DNA of 7,565 nucleotides from Opitutaceae bacterium. GTDB lineage: Bacteria > Verrucomicrobiota > Verrucomicrobiia > Opitutales > Opitutaceae. A program made the position numbers and the translations under genes. Location: the NCBI GenBank assembly GCA_005787865.1, contig SXZN01000221.1, positions 1 to 7,565 of the forward strand, in the 5' to 3' direction. The number at the start of each line of letters is the position of its first letter. Position 1 is the stretch's first letter. The notes beneath the pieces were generated by a model, which searched no databases, was not told the DNA's origin, and saw only the letters and a program-made list of their open reading frames with translations. Below, one piece after another: positions 4,768 through 7,565 of this stretch.

Positions 4768-6246
4768 TCAGTTCGTTTGTAGGAATTGGTATAATTCTGC
4801 GGCAATTTTCCCGCCAAAGCCAGGCACCGCGCTAATTTCGTCGGAGGTGGCGGTGCGCAATTTAGCGAGCGACGTAAAGTGCGCGAGCAACGCGCGGCGT
4901 CGCACCGGGCCGAGCCCGGGGAAATCATCGAGGACGCTTTCTTTAATTTTCCGCGAACGGAGGTCAGCGTTATAGGTGTTGGCGAAGCGATGCGCTTCAT
5001 CCCGCAGACGTTGCAGAATATTCAGGCCGGCGTGGTTGAGGGGTAAATTCAGCGGCGGCCGGGCATCAGGGAAAATGATGGTCTCCATTTTTTTCGCGAG
5101 GCCGATGAGTGGCGGGGGCGGGCAAGCGAGTCCCACAAAAGACTTCAGGGCGGCCCCAATTTGTCCGCGGCCGCCATCAATCACGACTAAATCGGGGAAA
5201 GCTTTTTGTTCCTTGAGTAAGCGGCGGTAACGCCGCGCGACGACTTCCTCCATCGCTTTAAAGTCATCATTGCCGATAAAACTTTTAATCGCAAATCGGC
5301 GATACTGGTCGCGGTCGGGTCGGCCATTCGTGAAGTGCACCAGCGACGCGACGACAAAAGTTCCCGAGATGTGCGAGATATCAAAACACTCAATATGGGA
5401 GGGCGGAGCCGAGAGCCCAAGGGCGGTTTGTAATTGCTGGAGACCGGTGTCGTCGGACCGCAGTTGGGTTAGGTCGCGAGTAAATTTGCGGGTGCGCGCC
5501 AAGGTTTTTTCAAGTGCCAAAACGACATCGCGTAATTCGGCCGCCCTTTCGTATTCTTGTTTAGCGGCGCGGGCGCTCATTTCGGTTCGCAGCGTGGTTA
5601 GCCATTCGCGGCTCTTGCCGTCGAGAAACTCAGCGGCGGCATCCACGCGGGTGCGGTATTCTGTTGCGGTGACTACATTGGGCCAAGGCGTTAGTTCGGC
5701 CCGAGCGTCGCTATATAACTCCCAGGTATCGGGGGCGATTTTTTTTGGCGTGGCATCGGCGAGCAAAACCCCGAAGCGTTGGCGCATCGAGGTCAGGGTT
5801 TTGCGCAGCAGGCCGGAATGCACAAAAGGGCCGAAGTACCGCGAGCGCGTATCTTTGCGAAAACGCGTAAGTACGAAGCGAGGCAAGGGGGCTTCTAGGT
5901 CGAGGCGGACAAGGAGGAAGCGTTTATCATCCGTAAAGTCGGTGTTATATTTGGGCCGCCATTGTTTAATCAGTTTACCTTCGAGGAGCAGGGCTTCGGG
6001 TTCGGATTTTACTTCGAGAATTTCCAGATCAGTGATCATTTCGATCAGGGTCCGAATTTTCGGCTGATGGCGCAAAGCGCGGGCGCGGCCGGGCTGAAAA
6101 TAGGAGCCGACGCGCTTTTTTAGATTCTTCGCCTTGCCGACGTAAATGATGCGGCCGAGGCGATCCTTCATTAAATAAACACCTGGGCCGTCCGGCAGGG
6201 CGCGGACCTTGGCCTTGAGAGCATCGGAGTGGGCAGAGGCGGACAT
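4768..6246 (-). CDS. uvrC: Excinuclease ABC subunit C (UvrC), variant lacking the central cysteines
   Basis: Nucleotide excision repair nuclease that makes both cuts beside a lesion after UvrA/UvrB loading. The 492 residues, shorter than the ~610 of E. coli, carry all parts in order: GIY-YIG nuclease (GVYLMKD 22-28, IYVGKAKNLKKR 34-45, EALLLE 84-89); YFGPF (137-141); UVR helix for UvrB contact (about 224-246); RNase H-like nuclease with Asp289 in CFDISH, Asp327/328, Asp357 in VIDGGRGQ and His419 in DEAHRF; and tandem helix-hairpin-helix (FPGLGP 442-447, VPGFGG 474-479). Between YFGPF and the UVR motif, the four cysteines normally found are replaced (about Ala163, Glu176, Glu184, Trp188). I chose the ATG at 6246 because it gives the usual short lead into the GIY-YIG domain; a TTG at 6324 would add 26 residues unlike the family. 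It is convergent with tspO and divergent from cinA. Confidence 0.95.
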   Translation of the reverse strand: MSASAHSDALKAKVRALPDGPGVYLMKDRLGRIIYVGKAKNLKKRVGSYFQPGRARALRHQPKIRTLIEMITDLEILEVKSEPEALLLEGKLIKQWRPKYNTDFTDDKRFLLVRLDLEAPLPRFVLTRFRKDTRSRYFGPFVHSGLLRKTLTSMRQRFGVLLADATPKKIAPDTWELYSDARAELTPWPNVVTATEYRTRVDAAAEFLDGKSREWLTTLRTEMSARAAKQEYERAAELRDVVLALEKTLARTRKFTRDLTQLRSDDTGLQQLQTALGLSAPPSHIECFDISHISGTFVVASLVHFTNGRPDRDQYRRFAIKSFIGNDDFKAMEEVVARRYRRLLKEQKAFPDLVVIDGGRGQIGAALKSFVGLACPPPPLIGLAKKMETIIFPDARPPLNLPLNHAGLNILQRLRDEAHRFANTYNADLRSRKIKESVLDDFPGLGPVRRRALLAHFTSLAKLRTATSDEISAVPGFGGKIAAELYQFLQTN

Positions 6247-6401
6247 GGAGTTGAGCCGCCCTTGGCCGAATAACCGCTGAGCGACTACGGCTAGCTGAAT
6301 TGCTGGGTTGCCGGTTTCGCGCAATGATAGAAAAATCCCCCATAATAAGCGGGAGGCTGGCGTTTTAATAAAATCTGGATAGGTTGCGCAACCACCCTTG
6401 T
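6247..6401. promoter_or_regulatory. Divergent uvrC/cinA intergenic region
   Basis: These 155 bases must hold promoters for both genes. On the plus strand TAAAAT (6369-6374) could be a cinA -10, with no convincing -35. On the minus strand TATCAT near 6330-6325 could be the uvrC -10, also without a good -35. A perfect 12-base palindrome, GGTTGCGCAACC (6382-6393), sits 8 bases before the cinA ATG. No LexA-type SOS box of the E. coli (CTGT-N8-ACAG) or Bacillus (GAAC-N4-GTTC) kind was seen. Confidence 0.4.
6382..6393. repeat. Perfect 12-base palindrome before cinA
   Basis: GGTTGCGCAACC is its own reverse complement. It lies just downstream of the weak -10 candidate and 8 bases ahead of the cinA start, where a bound repressor would block expression. 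It has no spacer, so it is more likely a DNA site than an RNA hairpin. Its small size means chance is possible. Confidence 0.35.
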
Positions 6402-7565
6402 ATGGTCACTTCATCTTCTTCGCCGCGCGCCCTCCGTTATGAATTGCTCACGCTGGGAGATGAACTGCTGCTCGGGTTGACTGCCAATGGGCATTTAACT
6501 TTTATCGGCGCACAGCTCGGTCGGCGGGGAGTTTTGTTGCAGCGTAATGTCACGATTACAGATGAGGCGGACGCTATTGCCGCGCAATTCCGCGAAAGTT
6601 GGGCGCAGGCTGATGTTATTATTACGACGGGGGGATTAGGGCCGACGTGTGATGATCGCACACGGGAGGTGCTCGCGCAGGCGCTCGGGCAGCAATTGAT
6701 CTTAGATGAGGCGACCGAGCAGGCCATCGCGCAACGGTTCGCTCGGCTGAATCGTCCGATGACGGCGAATAATCTTAAGCAGGCTTATCGTTTTGAGCAC
6801 GGCGAGGTGCTGCCCAATGCTAATGGCACCGCACCTGGTCTGTGGGTGGAGCAGACGGGGAAGGTCCTCATCATGTTGCCGGGGCCGCCAAATGAATTGC
6901 AGCCCATGTTTATTGAGCAAGTGGTGCCGCGTTTAGCCCAATTAGGATTGTTAAGTTCGCGCGAGGCTTACGTGCAGATCCGGACCGCGGGGGTTGGCGA
7001 GTCGCTGTTGGAGACGCAATTTCAGGCTATTTTCCAACGCTATCCTGCGCTGAGCATCGCTTATTGTGCGCATCAAGGGCAGGTCGATTGCCGCGTGAGT
7101 TCGCCTGATCGCGTCTATTCGATGGTGCAGTTACAGGCCATCGCGCAAGAATGTGCGGTGCTATTGGGCGATAACTTTGTCTGCTTTGGTCACGATACGC
7201 TGACTAAAGTGGTCGCCAATCAGTTACGGGCCGCGGGTCGTACGTTGGCGGTGGCCGAGTCCTGTACCGGGGGATTATTGTCTAATAATTTTACCGATAT
7301 TTGTGGGGCCTCTAAATTTTTTCACGGCGGCATTGTTTCCTATAGCAATGATGCGAAGATGCTGCTGCTGGATTGCCCGGAGTGTTTGCTGTCGCAGCAC
7401 GGGGCGGTGAGCGCGGAGTGTGCTGTGGCGATGGCGACGGGGGTGGCCGAGAAATTGAGTGCTGATTATGGGGTGGCCGTCACGGGATTTGCGGGACCCG
7501 CTGGTGGCACTGGGGAGAACCCGGTTGGTACGATTTATCTCGGGCTCCATGGCCCCAATGGCAGT
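6402..7565 (+). CDS. cinA: CinA-type protein with C-terminal NMN deamidase domain, cut by the window edge
   Basis: Two-domain CinA. The N-terminal MoCF/COG1058-like domain, a pyrophosphatase (ADP-ribose or NADH type) in studied members, shows LGDELLLG (18-25), TTGGLGPTCDD (75-85), NGTAPG (141-146) and MLPGPPNEL (158-166). The C-terminal PncC-like domain hydrolyses nicotinamide mononucleotide to nicotinate mononucleotide and ammonia for NAD recycling; it shows AESCTGGLLS (285-294), FHGGIVSYSN (307-316) with Lys319, HGAVSAE (333-339) and VTGFAGPAGGT (360-370). The 388 residues seen are most of a family length near 410-420, so only the last few dozen are missing. The ATG at 6402 is chosen because it leaves a short Ser-rich tail before the first strand. 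No Shine-Dalgarno is present. Despite the name (competence/damage inducible) no competence or recA gene is visible; uvrC is its divergent neighbour. Confidence 0.95.
   Translation, partial: MVTSSSSPRALRYELLTLGDELLLGLTANGHLTFIGAQLGRRGVLLQRNVTITDEADAIAAQFRESWAQADVIITTGGLGPTCDDRTREVLAQALGQQLILDEATEQAIAQRFARLNRPMTANNLKQAYRFEHGEVLPNANGTAPGLWVEQTGKVLIMLPGPPNELQPMFIEQVVPRLAQLGLLSSREAYVQIRTAGVGESLLETQFQAIFQRYPALSIAYCAHQGQVDCRVSSPDRVYSMVQLQAIAQECAVLLGDNFVCFGHDTLTKVVANQLRAAGRTLAVAESCTGGLLSNNFTDICGASKFFHGGIVSYSNDAKMLLLDCPECLLSQHGAVSAECAVAMATGVAEKLSADYGVAVTGFAGPAGGTGENPVGTIYLGLHGPNGS

Noticed and set aside
5270..6067. Plus-strand 265-codon frame opposite uvrC
   Set aside because: Long only because of high-GC antisense bias; Arg/Ser-rich without domain features, while the minus strand encodes a motif-complete UvrC.
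6247..6324. Longer UvrC from the TTG at 6324
   Set aside because: The extra 26 residues do not resemble the UvrC N-terminus and the ATG at 6246 gives the usual length before the GIY-YIG domain.
6330..6360. CCCCC/GGGAG pairing as a terminator or hairpin between uvrC and cinA
   Set aside because: Only four to five pairs, no U tract, and it lies between two divergent starts where no terminator is expected.

Overview
The window looks like ordinary chromosomal DNA of a moderately GC-rich bacterium (by eye a little under 60% G+C). Gene content and protein style fit Verrucomicrobiota, perhaps Opitutae. This is an inference from the Dabb protein, the general sequence feel and the lack of Shine-Dalgarno sequences; no marker gene is present. 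I found no mobile element, CRISPR array, tRNA or rRNA. Coding density is high and every main gene has an intact frame. Two genes run off the ends: cysI on the left and cinA on the right.

Left third (1-2638): sulfite reduction and siroheme. The N-terminal part of a sulfite reductase hemoprotein (cysI, minus strand) is divergent from cobA (uroporphyrinogen-III C-methyltransferase, plus strand). They share a 71-base AT-rich region holding an imperfect palindrome and a good -10 element directly before the cobA ATG. cobA converges on a two-domain CbiX/SirB-type chelatase (minus strand). Together these give two of the three siroheme-building steps plus the enzyme that uses siroheme. The precorrin-2 dehydrogenase step is not in the window.

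Middle (2639-4721): a 430-base non-coding stretch carries a 21-base-period direct repeat, a weak promoter candidate, and a long hairpin whose G-U pairs only work in plus-strand RNA. It is followed by a tight plus-strand run: Dabb-domain protein, 5 bases, short-chain dehydrogenase, 16 bases, TspO/MBR membrane protein. This is probably one transcript.

Right third (4722-7565): uvrC (minus strand, convergent with tspO) and cinA (plus strand, divergent from uvrC). The UvrC has all expected nuclease residues but has lost the four cysteines usually found between the GIY-YIG and UVR regions. CinA lacks only its last few residues.

The points most worth a second look are the cysI/cobA palindrome and the possible leaderless cobA, the reversed asymmetry of the two-domain chelatase, the 5' hairpin before the Dabb-SDR-TspO run, and the cysteine-less UvrC. 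I did not see an undescribed multi-gene system; the novelty here is at the level of variants of known families and regulatory structure.
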